Shown: positions 1 to 10,114 of the stretch, piece after piece | Numbering within the stretch: the stretch's first letter is position 1 | Layout: every line of letters starts with the position of its first letter | Origin: Prorocentrum cordatum | Taxonomy: Eukaryota; Sar; Dinophyceae; Prorocentrales; Prorocentraceae | DNA length: 64,000 bases | Assembly: GCA_963575745.1 (NCBI GenBank) | Contig: CAUYUJ010018904.1 | Span: 485,776 to 549,775, forward strand | Direction of reading: 5' to 3' | Notes under the pieces: generated by a model | Seen by the model: only the letters and a program-made list of their open reading frames with translations | Told to the model about the DNA's origin: nothing | Database searches by the model: none | Program-made: the position numbers and the translations under genes

Positions 1-129
1 TCGACGTCGGATGGGGTTTCAGATGCTTTTGGGCGTCCTGAGTTGGCTTCTGACGACCCCAGGGCCCCGCGAGAGCCCCAGAAGGCCGAAACTTGTCAGC
101 TAAACTCACGCCATGACGAATATCACGAG

Positions 130-240
130 GAGTGCCTGGGCCCTCCTCTCCCAGGTTTTGGACCAACGAGACCCTGGGGCCTTCCAGGGCCAGCTCTTCA
201 TCCCGAGTCGTCCTGCGACGGTCCAGAGGCCAGTGGTGGG
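130..240 (+). repeat. Dispersed repeat family D1, copy 1
   Basis: This segment resembles 1455-1590 in the same orientation: both begin with a CCCTCCTCTCCCA-type stretch, continue through 'ATCC-GAG' and 'CGACGGTC' blocks and end in a GGGCC-rich part. Two further copies lie on the opposite strand at 15056-15340. No coding potential is apparent. The rest of 1-315 shows nothing I can name. Confidence 0.45.
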
Positions 241-315
241 CACCGGGGGCTTTTGGCAACGGCGACAAACCTGGAGGACCCCTTTCCTCCAGGCCTCGCC
301 CCCGTCATGCTCATT

Positions 316-545
316 GTGCCCCCTCCTTTGATACAGCTCCGGGGAGGCTTCTGTGCACCATCAGCGCTGGTGGTCGAAAACCGGCCCACCCCGGCGCAGT
401 CCCACCTAATTCCGCTGAGCCCCTGCGTCATCCGGCTCAGTCACGGGCTTGATCCTAGGCTGAATTTGGCCCAACCCGGCATCATGGCCCTTCAATCGGG
501 CCTAATTGTTTTCATTTGTTTTTGCGAAGACCTCGCTTCCCCCGT
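316..545 (+). repeat. Dispersed repeat family D2, copy 1
   Basis: About 230 bp shared with 11917-12185 and 32085-32380. Shared landmarks in order are a CCTCC pyrimidine run, CAGCTCCGGGGAGG, a CATCAGCGCTGGT block, GGTCGAAAACCGGCC, CATCCGGCTCA and a final TTTGCGAAGACCTC. Copies are diverged (roughly 60-70 percent by eye). No open frame is conserved between copies, so I read it as a non-coding interspersed repeat of unknown class. Confidence 0.55.
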
Positions 546-802
546 AAGAAACGCGCAAGAATGAACGAAAGGGATTTTCTGGCCACGGCGGCGAGCCTCG
601 GCCACGACTAGGTCCCCCCCGATCTATATCTAAGGAGTTGCCCCGCAAACCGGAGCCCCCCCATAAGACCAACGAACAAAGCAACCGTACGCAACATGCG
701 CGTGGACAAGACAAATCAGGACAGCACGCCCACTGCGTGCAAGTGCAGACGATAACACCCCAGTCACGCGCCAAGGCGACTTGGACGCGCAAAATGCGCG
801 CC

Positions 803-995
803 ATGAGGACGGAGGGAGGAGGAGGAGGAGGAGGAGGAGGAGGAGGAGGAATTGAGCGAACTGAGCTGAGCTGAGCTGAACCTCATGCAGTCCCTGTCAA
901 GGCTGACGAACTGATTACCATAATAGGATAAGTATAACGAGGAGGAGGAGGAGGAGGAGGAGGAGGGGGAGGAGAAGGAGGAGGAGGAGGACAAC
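803..995 (+). repeat. Two GGA microsatellite blocks
   Basis: GGA/GAG runs at about 803-853 and 935-995 with unique sequence between them. Long Gly, Glu or Arg frames here are translation artefacts of the trinucleotide run. Confidence 0.9.
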
Positions 996-1454
996 GACGA
1001 CTGTAAACGCGTTTTGTTGGTAGTCCTCTTCCCATTCTCGTGGGCACAACGCATATCGGCATCCGCGGCCTCGCGGGCCGCACCCTGTGCCGCGACCCCG
1101 TGGAAGAGGGGCGTCTTTTCGAGGATGCCCCGCGCGGAACGTATCAGTGCGACCGCGTATCCGCGGGACCGCGTATCGATGGGATCGCGCCCCGGAATTC
1201 AGACCGCGAGGGTGTGGATATGGATGCGCGGTGTGGTCCTTCATGGAAGCCTCAGAGGGTCCGAGATGTCCAGTCGGTTTTGACATGTCGTACGGCGTTG
1301 GTCGGAATCTGGGCGAATTGTGGACGAGATTTGGACGAAAGTGTGAAGAGTGATGGTCGAAATCTGGACTAAATCCAGTCCAACTCACGTTAGTGATAGG
1401 GCCGCGGAGGTTCACATGGGCTCCCGTGAAGGCTTACCCAAGATACGTTCTCCG
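996..1454. other. Unannotated GC-rich stretch
   Basis: No gene, RNA or repeat recognised. Open frames exist on both strands but look like chance frames in GC-rich DNA. Confidence 0.5.
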
Positions 1455-1590
1455 AACGTGGCTCTCCTCTCCCAAACCCCCGACGTCGTGACTTTTGTTC
1501 ACCGCGTCGACCTCCAGAGACCTCGATCCATTCCCCAGGACAAGTTTTGCATCCTGAGCTGTTGTTCGACGGTCTTTGGGCCCAGCCATG
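1455..1590 (+). repeat. Dispersed repeat family D1, copy 2
   Basis: Homologous by eye to 130-240 (same strand) and to 15056-15340 (opposite strand). It shares CTCTCCTCTCCCA, the CATCCTGAGCTGTT-like block and the CGACGGTCTTTGGGCCC block. Confidence 0.5.
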
Positions 1591-1677
1591 GCCCCTGATA
1601 GAGACTTATGATTTGTCAAAATCTTCCCGCCGTGATTTTTTTGTGACCCGAGGGGTCTGGGCTTCCAGGGAGGGCAT

Positions 1678-1835
1678 TCGACAGCGAGCGAGGGGCGGAA
1701 GTGAGCAAGAGAAGGCCTTCTCAGAAGGCGCTTGGACTTCTCAGAAGAGCTCTCCGGCCTTCTGAGAGGCCTTCTGCATCTTCGAGGACGGCTCAGAAAT
1801 CTTCTCAGAAGGCCGGGGGACCGCCGAGCCTTCTG
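1678..1835 (-). mobile_element. Foldback MITE-like element, family M, copy a
   Basis: The left end (GCGAGCGAGGGGCGGAAGTG, 1687-1706) is the reverse complement of the right end of the other copies (CTCACTTCCCCCCTCGCTCG). The interior is built from CTTCTCAGAAGGCC and GGCCTTCTGAGAGG palindromes. Related copies lie at 3505-3708, 12240-12390, 55445-55640 and 57926-58003. It has no coding capacity, and the right terminus of this copy is unclear. Confidence 0.5.
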
Positions 1836-2069
1836 GAAAAGCCCGCCCCGCCACTCCCCCCCCCAGCTGGCCGCCCATGGGCTCCCAGGAAGGGCCCTGC
1901 CGCCGGCCAGTGCAGCGCCGCTCGCGGCGTCTCCCCGCGCCAAGCGGCCTCGCGCGGCAGGACGACCTTCGCCCTGTGCCCGGGCGCCTCGGCCAAGTCC
2001 GGCCTCAGGGAGCCCCGGGCGAGCTTCGAGGGCGCTGCTGTGGGGGCGGCGGGCAACGACACGAGGAGG

Positions 2070-2226
2070 ATGTCAGAGGAGCAACAGATACCGATACCGC
2101 TACCCTCGCTTCGTTTTCGTCTTTTTGGGGGGCCTCCTGGGAGGCCCTCGTCGCCACCGCTGGATTCGCCTCGAAATTCTGGTCAGAACGCACCCCTGGA
2201 GAGGTCCAGGGAGAGTGGTATTGGTA
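2070..2226 (+). repeat. Dispersed repeat family D3, copy 1
   Basis: About 150 bp repeated at 2790-2940; shorter related pieces lie at 52330-52400 and 52675-52740. Diagnostic blocks are ACCGATACCGCT near the start and CTCGAAATTCTGGTCAGA followed by GCGCACCCCTGGAGAGGTCC near the end. Confidence 0.6.
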
Positions 2227-2256
2227 AAATCTGGTGTCCCCGGGAAGAGCAGGCGG

Positions 2257-2305
2257 AGGAGGAGGAGGAGGAGGAGGAGGAGGAGGAGGAGGAGGAGGAG
2301 GAGGG
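2257..2305 (+). repeat. GGA microsatellite
   Basis: An uninterrupted GGA run directly after repeat D3 copy 1. It gives long poly-Glu, poly-Gly and poly-Arg frames with no biological support. Confidence 0.9.
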
Positions 2306-2667
2306 GGAGGAGCGCCCGCGTGCCCCACCCGGATGGCCGGGCCTGGGGCCGCAGAGGCGAGCGTGTGCCCCGCGTGCCCAGGTTCGGCAGCGAGATCCGA
2401 GCCCTGCGACCCGCGCGGACCTGCGAACGCGCAGCGAGCGAGGGAGCCACGCGAGGAGGCCTGTCGGCTTTCCGGGCCCAGTCCGGGGCATGGGTGGACA
2501 AGCAGTCTGCCGTGCAGACGGCGGGGAGCATGAACAGAACTGGGCTCGGCGTTGAAACCCGAACCCTGCCCCTTGCCGACCAGCGATCCAGGCAACTCGA
2601 TGCGCAGCGGGGGTGGGGTTCGGAATTCGTCGAACACGCGGCGGAATCCGAACCCAATCACTGCCCC

Positions 2668-2691
2668 CCATCGATTCAGGAGAATCGATGG
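2668..2691. repeat. Perfect 10-bp-stem hairpin
   Basis: CCATCGATTC and GAATCGATGG separated by AGGA form a perfect inverted repeat. Nothing nearby suggests a terminator or regulatory role, so it is reported only as structure. Confidence 0.6.
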
Positions 2692-2789
2692 TAGGCGTGG
2701 TTAGGGTTCGGATGTCGCCACCTACCCGTGTGCCCCTTGGCTTCGAGGGGGCCAGGAGCACCCGTGGTGGCGAGGAGAGTCCGGCCAGG

Positions 2790-2940
2790 GGCAATGGGAT
2801 CTCCAAGGAGGAGGCGGAGGAGGTACCGATACCGCTGAGCTCGCCCTGGAGAGCCCTCGCCTCCACGGCCGGACTCTCCTCGAGATTCTGGTCCGAGCGC
2901 ACCCCAGGAGAGGTCCGGGGAGTAACCGTATCGGTGCCAC
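2790..2940 (+). repeat. Dispersed repeat family D3, copy 2
   Basis: A direct repeat of 2070-2226, about 715 bp downstream. It carries ACCGATACCGCTGAG, then CCTCGAGATTCTGGTCCGAG, then CACCCCAGGAGAGGTCC. Confidence 0.6.
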
Positions 2941-3224
2941 TTCGCTCCCCCCCCCAGGCCAGGGGCAACGAGAGGGGGTCTCCGCAAACGGTGCAGGGGG
3001 TTCGCCAAATAGCAAGCAGGTCTTGAGGGAAACGGGTCTTGGGGTCTCTCGCCGTTTTCGGCCTCTTGGGGCCTCGACTGCCCGAAACCAATTCCAGATG
3101 AAGAGCTGGTCCTGGGGAAGGCCCCGTCTCACTCAGGACCCGTTTCACTCAGGACCCGTTTGTTTCATGCCGAGTGGTGAGGAGCATCGGTCAGGGGCAA
3201 CGAGAAGGGATGATCCGCAGCCGT

Positions 3225-3500
3225 GGCGGTGACCACGTTTTTTTGCAGAGGGGCGCTGAGACAGAGGTCAGGGAGACAACACGATCGATAGACGAATCGA
3301 CAACGCGAGAGACCGCGGTGACCACACCGTATGGTGAGCCTGTGAGATTCGAAGTGACCGCACGGTGTGGGGACCCAGGTCGTCGTCATATGATGTCTCG
3401 GGCGGTTGGAACCTCCAGCGCCCTGGAACCACGTGGTGACTGACCGTGCGTTGAGGTCTTGCTGGGTTTCGGGGTCCTCGCACGGTCTGTCACCGCATCC
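3225..3500. repeat. ACCGCACGGT / GGTGACC palindromic repeat cluster
   Basis: The stretch is dense in short inverted motifs of the type ACCGCACGGTGTGG, GCGGTGACCACACCG and CACGGTCTGTCACCG. The same motif vocabulary recurs at 55750-55830, 56465-56510 and 58005-58150, each time within about 850 bp of a family-M foldback element, which suggests a linked repeat unit. Confidence 0.5.
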
Positions 3501-3504
3501 TTTC

Positions 3505-3708
3505 TCGGCGGCGAGCCCATTGAGAAGTGAGAAGGGGTGGGCCTTCTCAGAAGGCTCGGAAGTCCCCCAGCCCTCTGAAAAGTTCTCCAAGCCTTTCCCG
3601 ACGGCACAGAAAACGTCTCAGAAGGCCAGAGGCCTTCTGAGAAGCCCCGCTGCCTTCTGAGAAGGCCTCCTCCTCACTTTCCGACCTCGCCCGCCGCCGA
3701 CTTTCGGG
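3505..3708 (+). mobile_element. Foldback MITE-like element, family M, copy b
   Basis: It starts GGCGGCGAGC and reaches GAAGTGAGAAGG, and ends CTCACTTTCCGACCTCGCCCGCCGCCGA. These ends form imperfect terminal inverted repeats of about 30 bp. The interior contains four CTTCTCAGAAGGC-type palindromes. No target-site duplication is obvious. It is non-coding and would depend on a transposase supplied in trans if it is a MITE. Confidence 0.6.
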
Positions 3709-4595
3709 ACCCCCAAGAGAAGGGAGACTGACCCACGGGGAGAGGGCAAAGCATCGACCGCGAGTCGCCCATGTATATCGCTGCTCGGGGCCAGGGCCCC
3801 GGTTCCCTCGCCCAGGGATGTGCGGTCTCGGGGTCGTGCTCTTGTGGCCGATCTGTCGGCAAAGTGTATCGTCAACTCGGGGTCACTGTTTTTGCCCCCC
3901 CTGGGCCAGGCCCCCCGTTGCGGCTCTCCTCAGGTGCGCAGCGTCGACGGAAGAACAAGCAGTATCGGCTTCGGAAGGGGCTCGCTGTTCCTTGGGTCAT
4001 TCCGTGGTTGCTCCTCTAGCTCCCTCCTTCTGAACCCAGGCGCTGCTGGCGCGAAGAAGGGGCTTCGTTCCTCACTCGGCGTTCCTGGTTCCAGTCACCC
4101 TTCTGTACACCTGCCGGAGGTCCGAGCGGACCTCGGGTGGTCCGTGTGAAGATTGTTCAGGGGCAGCGCACGCGATCGGTGCTACTGGGGTGGCGCCAGG
4201 AGGGGGCAATCTGCTCGGCTTCTTTCGAACGCGACCTCCCATTTACGCGTACACGCCAGTCGTTGAAAGTAGGAGTTTCTGATCTCCCAGGTCCCAGCCC
4301 ACGTCAAGCGCCCTCCTGCCTCGAGAATCGGTATGCTTGTTCTTGTTGTGCTCGTTCTTCCCTGCGGGCTCGAGCCCAATCTACTTTATCCGCCTTTCTA
4401 CTTCATGCGTCTACCTACTCTCATTTGCCTCAATGCGCCCGTCGCGATACGCAGCACGTACCGCGCTCGAAATGTTTGCATCAATACGTCGCGTGTTGGG
4501 TCAACGTACTGGCCCACGTTTTGGCGAAAGTATCGCGCCAGACCTACAGATTCAGTCTACAATATGCTACCTTTTGCGTGTTGCGTATCGGGGCA
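3709..4595. other. Stretch without recognised features
   Basis: GC-rich sequence with chance open frames on both strands. No motif, repeat or RNA recognised. Confidence 0.5.
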
Positions 4596-4599
4596 GCTT

Positions 4600-4675
4600 C
4601 TTCCGACTGGCGGGTATTGTGGAGGCCTTGCGGCCGGTGCGGGTGACCCTGAAGACAACGACGACGACGACGACA

Positions 4676-4719
<44 letters not shown>

Positions 4720-5675
4720 AGCTGCGGCGGCGGCGACGACGACGACGACAACGTCGACGACGCCAACGACGAGGACGACGGCGACGGCGACGACGGGCAC
4801 AACGCCGACGGGGATAGTTTTGGGGCTTCTTGGGAGCGTCTTGGGGGCCTGTTGGGGGGCTCCGGGGGGCCTCGTGGGGCCTTTTTGGGGCCTCTTGGTT
4901 GCCTCTTGGGGCCTCTCGGGGGTCGTTTGGGGCCCCTTAGGGCCTCTAGGGGGTTTCTCTTGGAGCCTCTTGAAGGTCTCCTGAAGAGGAAGGCTCGAAT
5001 GTTCCGTTCGCGGTCCCTATGGGGCCCCTCGTGGGGCCGTCTTGGGGCCATATTGGGCCATCTTGGGTGGCTCTTGGGCTGTCTTGGGGTTCTCTTGGGC
5101 CGTCTTGGGGCCCTCTTGGGTTGTCTTGGGGCGATCTTGGGGGCTTCTTGGGCCGTTGTGGAGCGTCGGAAAACCGAAAAGGCGCAAACGCACCAATCCT
5201 TCAAACACTTCACCATAATCGATGGTGTTGGCGCCTTGGGGCCCTCTTTGAACGCCTCTTGGGGCGCTCTTGGGCGTCTTTGTGGCCTCCTGGGCCTTCT
5301 TGGGGCCAGGCTTGTGGGCCGTCTGGAGGCTGCTTCGGCGTCTTAGACCGATAGTTCGGCGATTCGGGGCCCTCTTGGACCGTCCTGGGGGCCTCGTGGC
5401 CGTCTTGGGGCTTTTCTGCCCTTCCAGGGAGGAGGCGTATCTGGGTGGCGACCCCCCCCTGGGACCCCCCCCCCCGCCCCTGGGAAGGGATCAAAGTGAA
5501 GGGGCTTCCCGTTGACGCAATGAGACGTTGGTCTGTTCGGCGACGGGCTCAGGGAAAGGAGCGAGAGCGGCGACTTCGATGTTGGAGCGGTGACGTCGAC
5601 GACGAGGCTCTCGACGAACAGCGTCTTGACGACGACGAACCGCGTCTTGTACACGCCGACCGGGTCGGCGGGCCT
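4600..5675 (+). mobile_element. Composite repeat element A (GAC block plus CTTGGGGCC array)
   Basis: It begins CTTCTTCCGACTGG, passes a GGCCTTGCGGCCGG block and GTGACCCTG (to 4651), then has about 150 bp of GAC/GAN microsatellite (4657-4800). About 700 bp of degenerate CTTGGGGCCTCTTGGG repeats follow, interrupted by a GTTCCGTTCG block and by GGAGCGTCGGAAAACC. It ends ACACGCCGACCGGGTCGGCGG (5651-5671). Elements B and D share the same order, and truncated C shares the left part. CCGCCGACCCTG near the left and CAGGGTCGGCGG at the right of the family could be short terminal inverted repeats. The Asp-rich and Gly/Leu-rich translations are repeat artefacts. Confidence 0.55.
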
Positions 5676-6597
5676 ACTTCTTCCGACTGGTGGATATTGC
5701 GAAGGCCTTACGGCTGGTACCGCCAACCCTGCATGGCGGCGACAACCACGACCACAACGACGAAGCTCTCGGGGGCCTCCTGGGGGTAGTTTGGGGGCCT
5801 CTTGGGAAGGTCTTGGGGGCCGCGTGGGAGCCTCTTGTGGGCCTCTCGGGGCTTCCTGGGGGTCTCTTGGGGGCCTCTTGGGGCTTCTTGGGGGGCTTCT
5901 TAGGGGCCTCTGGGGGTCCCCTGAGAGCTTCTCAAGCCGAGGGCTGGAAATGTCCGTTCAGGTCCCCCGTCTGGGCTCCCTCTTACAACCGTTTTGGGAG
6001 CCTCTTCGATTGTCTTGGAGGCCTCTGGGAGGGTCTTGGGGCTCTCTTGGGTCGTTTTGGGGCTCTCTTGGACCTCTCTTGGGCCATCTTCGGGCAGTCT
6101 TGGGGGCCTCTTGGCCTGTCTTGGAGCGTCGGGAAGCTGACAAGGCGAGAAAGCCGAACTCTTTCAAATAGCTACGGGAAATCTATGTTTGTTCCTCGGT
6201 GCCCTCTTTGAAGTCCTCTTAGAGGCCGCTTGGGACGTTTTGGAAACCTTTTTACCGTCTTGAGGCTACCTTGGCGACTTGGACAGATACTTCTGCGATT
6301 CGTGGCCCTCGAGGACCGTCTTGGGGGCGTCTTGGGGCATTTTTGCCGCGTCTTGGGGCGTTTCTGGGCCCCCGAACCGCCCAGGGGGGAGTCGTATCTG
6401 ACCCAGGACTTCCCCTGGACTTCCCCGGGACCCCCCCCCCCCGGCGGGGAAGGGATCAAAGGGAAAGGGCTCCCTTTCGACTCCACTACAACGCTGCTGG
6501 ATTTCGCTGTGGCTGGGCGCGCTCGACGACGACAACGACCACGACGACGACGAGTCAAACGGAACAGCCTCTTCCACACGCCGACAGGGTCGGCGGA
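5676..6597 (+). mobile_element. Composite repeat element B, head-to-tail with A
   Basis: It starts immediately after A with CTTCTTCCGACTGGTGG, then GAAGGCCTTACGGC and CCGCCAACCCTG (5720-5731). It then has a short GAC block, the CTTGGGGCCTC array, a GTCCCCCGTCTGGGCTCCC block, GAGCGTCGGGAAGC, and the right end CACACGCCGACAGGGTCGGC (6575-6594) completed by GG. It is a diverged sibling of A in the same orientation. Confidence 0.55.
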
Positions 6598-6659
6598 TGT
6601 TCGTGGCCTGGTGGGCGTGCATTCCGACCTTAGGCCGAGGATCGGCCCCGTCAGGGCCC

Positions 6660-7340
6660 GTGCCAGTGCCCCTCCCCAGTTTGGGGGGGGGGTCGCCGCG
6701 GCGGGGGTCCCGGGGGGGGGAGGGCCTTCATGCTTCCTCCTCCTCCTCCTCCTCCTTTTTTGACGTTGAGCGGACTCGCAGCGCCTCAGGATGATTGTGG
6801 CGTCTGCCTCCTCCTCCTCGTCCTCCTCCTCCTCCTCCTACTCCTCCTCCAGCTCTAACCCCACCTCCTTCTCCTTCTCCTTCTCTTCCTCCTCCTTCCC
6901 CCTCGGGGCGTCCTCCCATCGGGGCTAACATTCAAAGCATAGGATCAGGAGTGGACGCATCGGCCCCAAACGCCCACTCATGGCCGCTAAGGGCCCGATG
7001 GCCCACCCCGCCCAGGATCAACCGGACTCGCAAACGGGGGACTATCGCCGATGCATCGGCGACGTATCGTCGATTCCAGCTCGATGCTGAGAAGAGTCCG
7101 ATGGCCCACCCCGTCCCGGAACGTTCGGATTCGCTATCGGGGGGGCGATGTATCGCCGACTCCAGCTCGATGCTTCCTCCCCTGGAGAAGGTCCCTCCCG
7201 AATTCTTCCCCGCACAGAAGGTGGTTGGCGCGGAGGGATACCTGCGAGGGTTGCACCCTCCTCCCTCTCCTCCCTTCTTCCCCTCTCCCCCCCTCTTCCC
7301 TGCTTCCCCTCTACCCCCTCCCGCCCTCTCCTCCCTCCCT
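6660..7340. repeat. Low-complexity zone: G runs, TCC microsatellites and pyrimidine tracts
   Basis: G-runs at 6680-6720, TCC/CTC runs at 6735-6900 and C/T-rich tracts at 7255-7340, separated by about 350 bp of ordinary sequence. The ordinary part carries a duplicated CGATGGCCCACCCCG motif (about 6987 and 7099). No gene recognised. Confidence 0.6.
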
Positions 7341-7409
7341 TCACAATTACTCAATATGAAAATACCCTCCCTCTTCCCCTGATGGCGTCCGGGTGATGGC
7401 CGCGCATCC

Positions 7410-7550
7410 TCCGCGTATTTTTTTTAACACACAGGATTCCTGGGAAATCCCGGGAAACGACTCTCGCTGAGGCGCCGGCGTCATTTTCGGGCCGAACGCC
7501 CCCCGCGTATTGTTTTTTACACACAGGATTCCCGGGAAACGGATTTTCGC
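7410..7550 (+). repeat. Direct repeat with ACACACAGGATTCC core
   Basis: CCGCGTATT, a T-run, ACACACAGGATTCC and GGGAAAC occur at about 7410-7460 and again at 7500-7545. A decayed third copy lies at 8213-8240. A TCTCGCTGAGGCGCCGGC block is also repeated at about 7461 and 7600. Function unknown. Confidence 0.55.
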
Positions 7551-7554
7551 TTGC

Positions 7555-7839
7555 GTTTTTTTTTTTTTTTTTTTTTTTTTTTGTCAAAATGATGTTCTCG
7601 CTGAGGCGCCGGCCTCATTTCTGCTCCCGAATCGTTCCGAATCGTGCTCCCGCTGCAGCGTGGGCCTCATTTTCGGATCGGTGTTTGGCCTCCGTCGTTC
7701 AGGATGGCGTTCTCGCCCCAGCGCGGGCCTCTTTCTCGCGCGCCCATCCGCCCGCCACCACCGCACCACCACCACCACCACCACCACCACCACCACCACC
7801 ACCACCACACACCACCACCACCACCACCACCAGCACAGC

Positions 7840-7870
<31 letters not shown>

Positions 7871-7910
7871 CCACCACCACCACCACCACCACCACCACCA
7901 CCACACCACG
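7555..7910 (+). repeat. Poly-T run and long CAC microsatellite
   Basis: A T run at about 7557-7582 and a CAC/CCA trinucleotide block at 7765-7905. The His-rich, Thr-rich and Pro-rich frames are artefacts. Confidence 0.9.
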
Positions 7911-8015
7911 CACACACGCACGCACGCACGCACGCGCACCACCACCCACTACGCACGCGCGCGCGGAGCCACAGGTCCGCTACGACACGCGTCCGCGGAT
8001 AGAGAAAATCAGCGC

Positions 8016-8105
8016 CATGGTAAGGGATGGGAGGGAGGGGTAGGACGTCAGATATGACGCGAGCGCACCTAGCTTGCCCCTCCCCCTCCCCCTCTTCCTC
8101 CGTCC
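8016..8105 (+). repeat. Dispersed repeat family D4, copy 1
   Basis: CATGGTAAGGGATGGGAGGG, GACGTCAGAT and CCTAGCTTGCCCCTCCC recur in order at 8742-8830. Both copies run into pyrimidine tracts. Confidence 0.6.
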
Positions 8106-8741
8106 CCCATTCTCCCTTCTCCTCCCCCTGTCCTCCCTCCATCGACAATTACGCAATTTGAATGCTACTCTCCTCTCTTCCCTGACTCTGTCCAGAGAGT
8201 CTCCCGTGCTCTCCGCGTATTGTTTTCTACACCAGATGTCATGATTTGTTTGTTTCATAATTCTTTGTGTTTTTCAATATGGTCGTTTCTGGTTCCTCCA
8301 AAATGATGCTCCCGCTATAGCGCCGCCGTCATTTCCGCATATCGTGTTCCCGCTGCAGCGCTGGCCTCGTTCCCACGCTTCCAGAGGACGGAACTTGGCA
8401 TTCGAGAGCGCCCACATCGGGCAGGCACCGTTGCGGAGGACATGGAGCCGGCATTCCGGACAGGCTTTGTCCTCTCGCGGACGCGACATTTACCCACCAA
8501 GGCAGGCATTTGGCGCCATGCCACAGCATGCAATGCGATGTTGTATTGTGCGCCGTTGTGCGATGCCATGTTTTGCGTTGCTATGTCTTGTTGTACAACG
8601 TGTCACTACACAATGCCACGCCATGCTATGACATGCTATGCTATGCCGTGCTCTTCTACACCATGTTTTTTTTCCAGCGCGTACCCTTTTTGGATCAAAG
8701 CCCTGCTCGACATCCGATTGTGCGAAACCATGGGAGATCTA

Positions 8742-9015
8742 CACCATAGTAAAGGATGGGAGGGGGGGTAAGACGTCAGATGTAACCCTAGCTCGCCTAG
8801 CTTGTCCCTCCCCCCCTCTCCCCCTCGCCCCTCTCCCTCCTTCCTTCCCCCTCTCCTTACTTTTTCCCCCCTCCCTTTTTCCTTCCTCTTTCCTCCTTTT
8901 TCCCTTCCTTCCTTTTTCCCTTCCTTCCCCTCTCTTTTGTTCCTTCCTTCTTTTTTCCCTTCCTTCTCCTTTCCTTCCCCCCTTTCCTCCCTTTTTCCCT
9001 TCCTTCCTCACTTTT
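8742..9015 (+). repeat. Repeat D4 copy 2 running into a TTCCC-rich pyrimidine tract
   Basis: ACCATAGTAAAGGATGGGAG, GACGTCAGATGT and CGCCTAGCTTGTCCC match 8016-8105. From about 8815 to 9010 the strand is almost purely C and T, with TTCCTTCCC units. Confidence 0.65.
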
Positions 9016-10114
9016 TCCAAACTCCGCCCTCTGCCATCCCTCTCTCTCGCAGCCGCCTCTGCGGTTCCCTGTGCACGTCGCCCCGAGCCCGACGCGCGCG
9101 GGCGCGGCAGGGGCTGGGGCAGGCCCAAAAGGGTGGGGTCGGAGGTGGATAGACCTCCCGCCCTGACACGTCGATTCAGGAATTGGGCGTTTTCGGTTCG
9201 CGAGAGGGCGTCGCGGCCGTCATTGTTGCGGGTCCAGGTCCGTCGATTTCGGTCCCAGGCCGTTTTCATTAAGGGGAGGTTTACTAAAGGGAGGTTTGTC
9301 CACCGCCGATGGGGAGGAGGAAGAGACAGGCCCCTCTCTCCTTCTCAAACCATCTTGAGGCTATTCAGGAAGAGGAGGGCAGGTGGGAGGGAGTGGCCGG
9401 GCCGCTCAAGAGTTGTCGTAGTTCCTCCCGAGGGCGGCGTACCTTGCGCGTGATGTTGTACAAGGTGTGCTTTGTCCGTAGCGCCGTACACGCCGTGCGT
9501 CCAGGCGTCCTGCCGTCTACGATCTAGCCGCCGTTGTGTGTGTGTGTTGATAGTTTGGGCTGGCTAAGCCTAAAGGGATATCCACACAGCGCCGTCGTCT
9601 TAGTTTACGACGCAGCTTTCACACGGGCACGGTGCGCGCAGCTGGACCCACGGGCACGATGGGGGGCCGCATCGAGATTTTTCTGGCGGTGGAGCAACGT
9701 CGAAACATCCAGAGCGCTTCTATGGATGTCTTAATGTTGGAGTACCATGACCATTGGTTTCAAATAGGCAGGTCTCACCGCAGTCCTATACGCCATGCGG
9801 AGGAACAGCGCATCGAACAAGGCTTCGCTTTGGATCATGTCGAGGAGGAGCTGGGTAGCCCCAGGCCGGGCCTCTGCAGAAACGACGAGGGACTACCGCT
9901 CGAAACCGCCGTCGTTTTGCAGCATGTCACTGGAAAAGGTTGGGCCCGATCTTGGTACATCTTGCCGAGCCGTTGCTGAGAGCATTTGCCGCAGATATCC
10001 AGTTTATTTTCCCTGACGCGAATCTGGGTTGTTCCGCTTCGGTATTCCCAGCGCTCGGCCTGTGCGTCAAATGGGCCCACGACCCCTTTTTGGTCGTTGA
10101 GGGCCAGCCTTTGT
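9016..10114. other. Stretch without recognised features
   Basis: Ordinary-complexity sequence. Several 60-115 codon frames are open but carry no recognisable motif. No RNA gene seen. Confidence 0.5.

Noticed and set aside
7510-8057. Long His-rich, Thr-rich and Pro-rich open frames on + and Val/Trp/Gly-rich frames on -
   Set aside because: All arise from the CAC microsatellite read in six phases; no balanced protein segment flanks the run.
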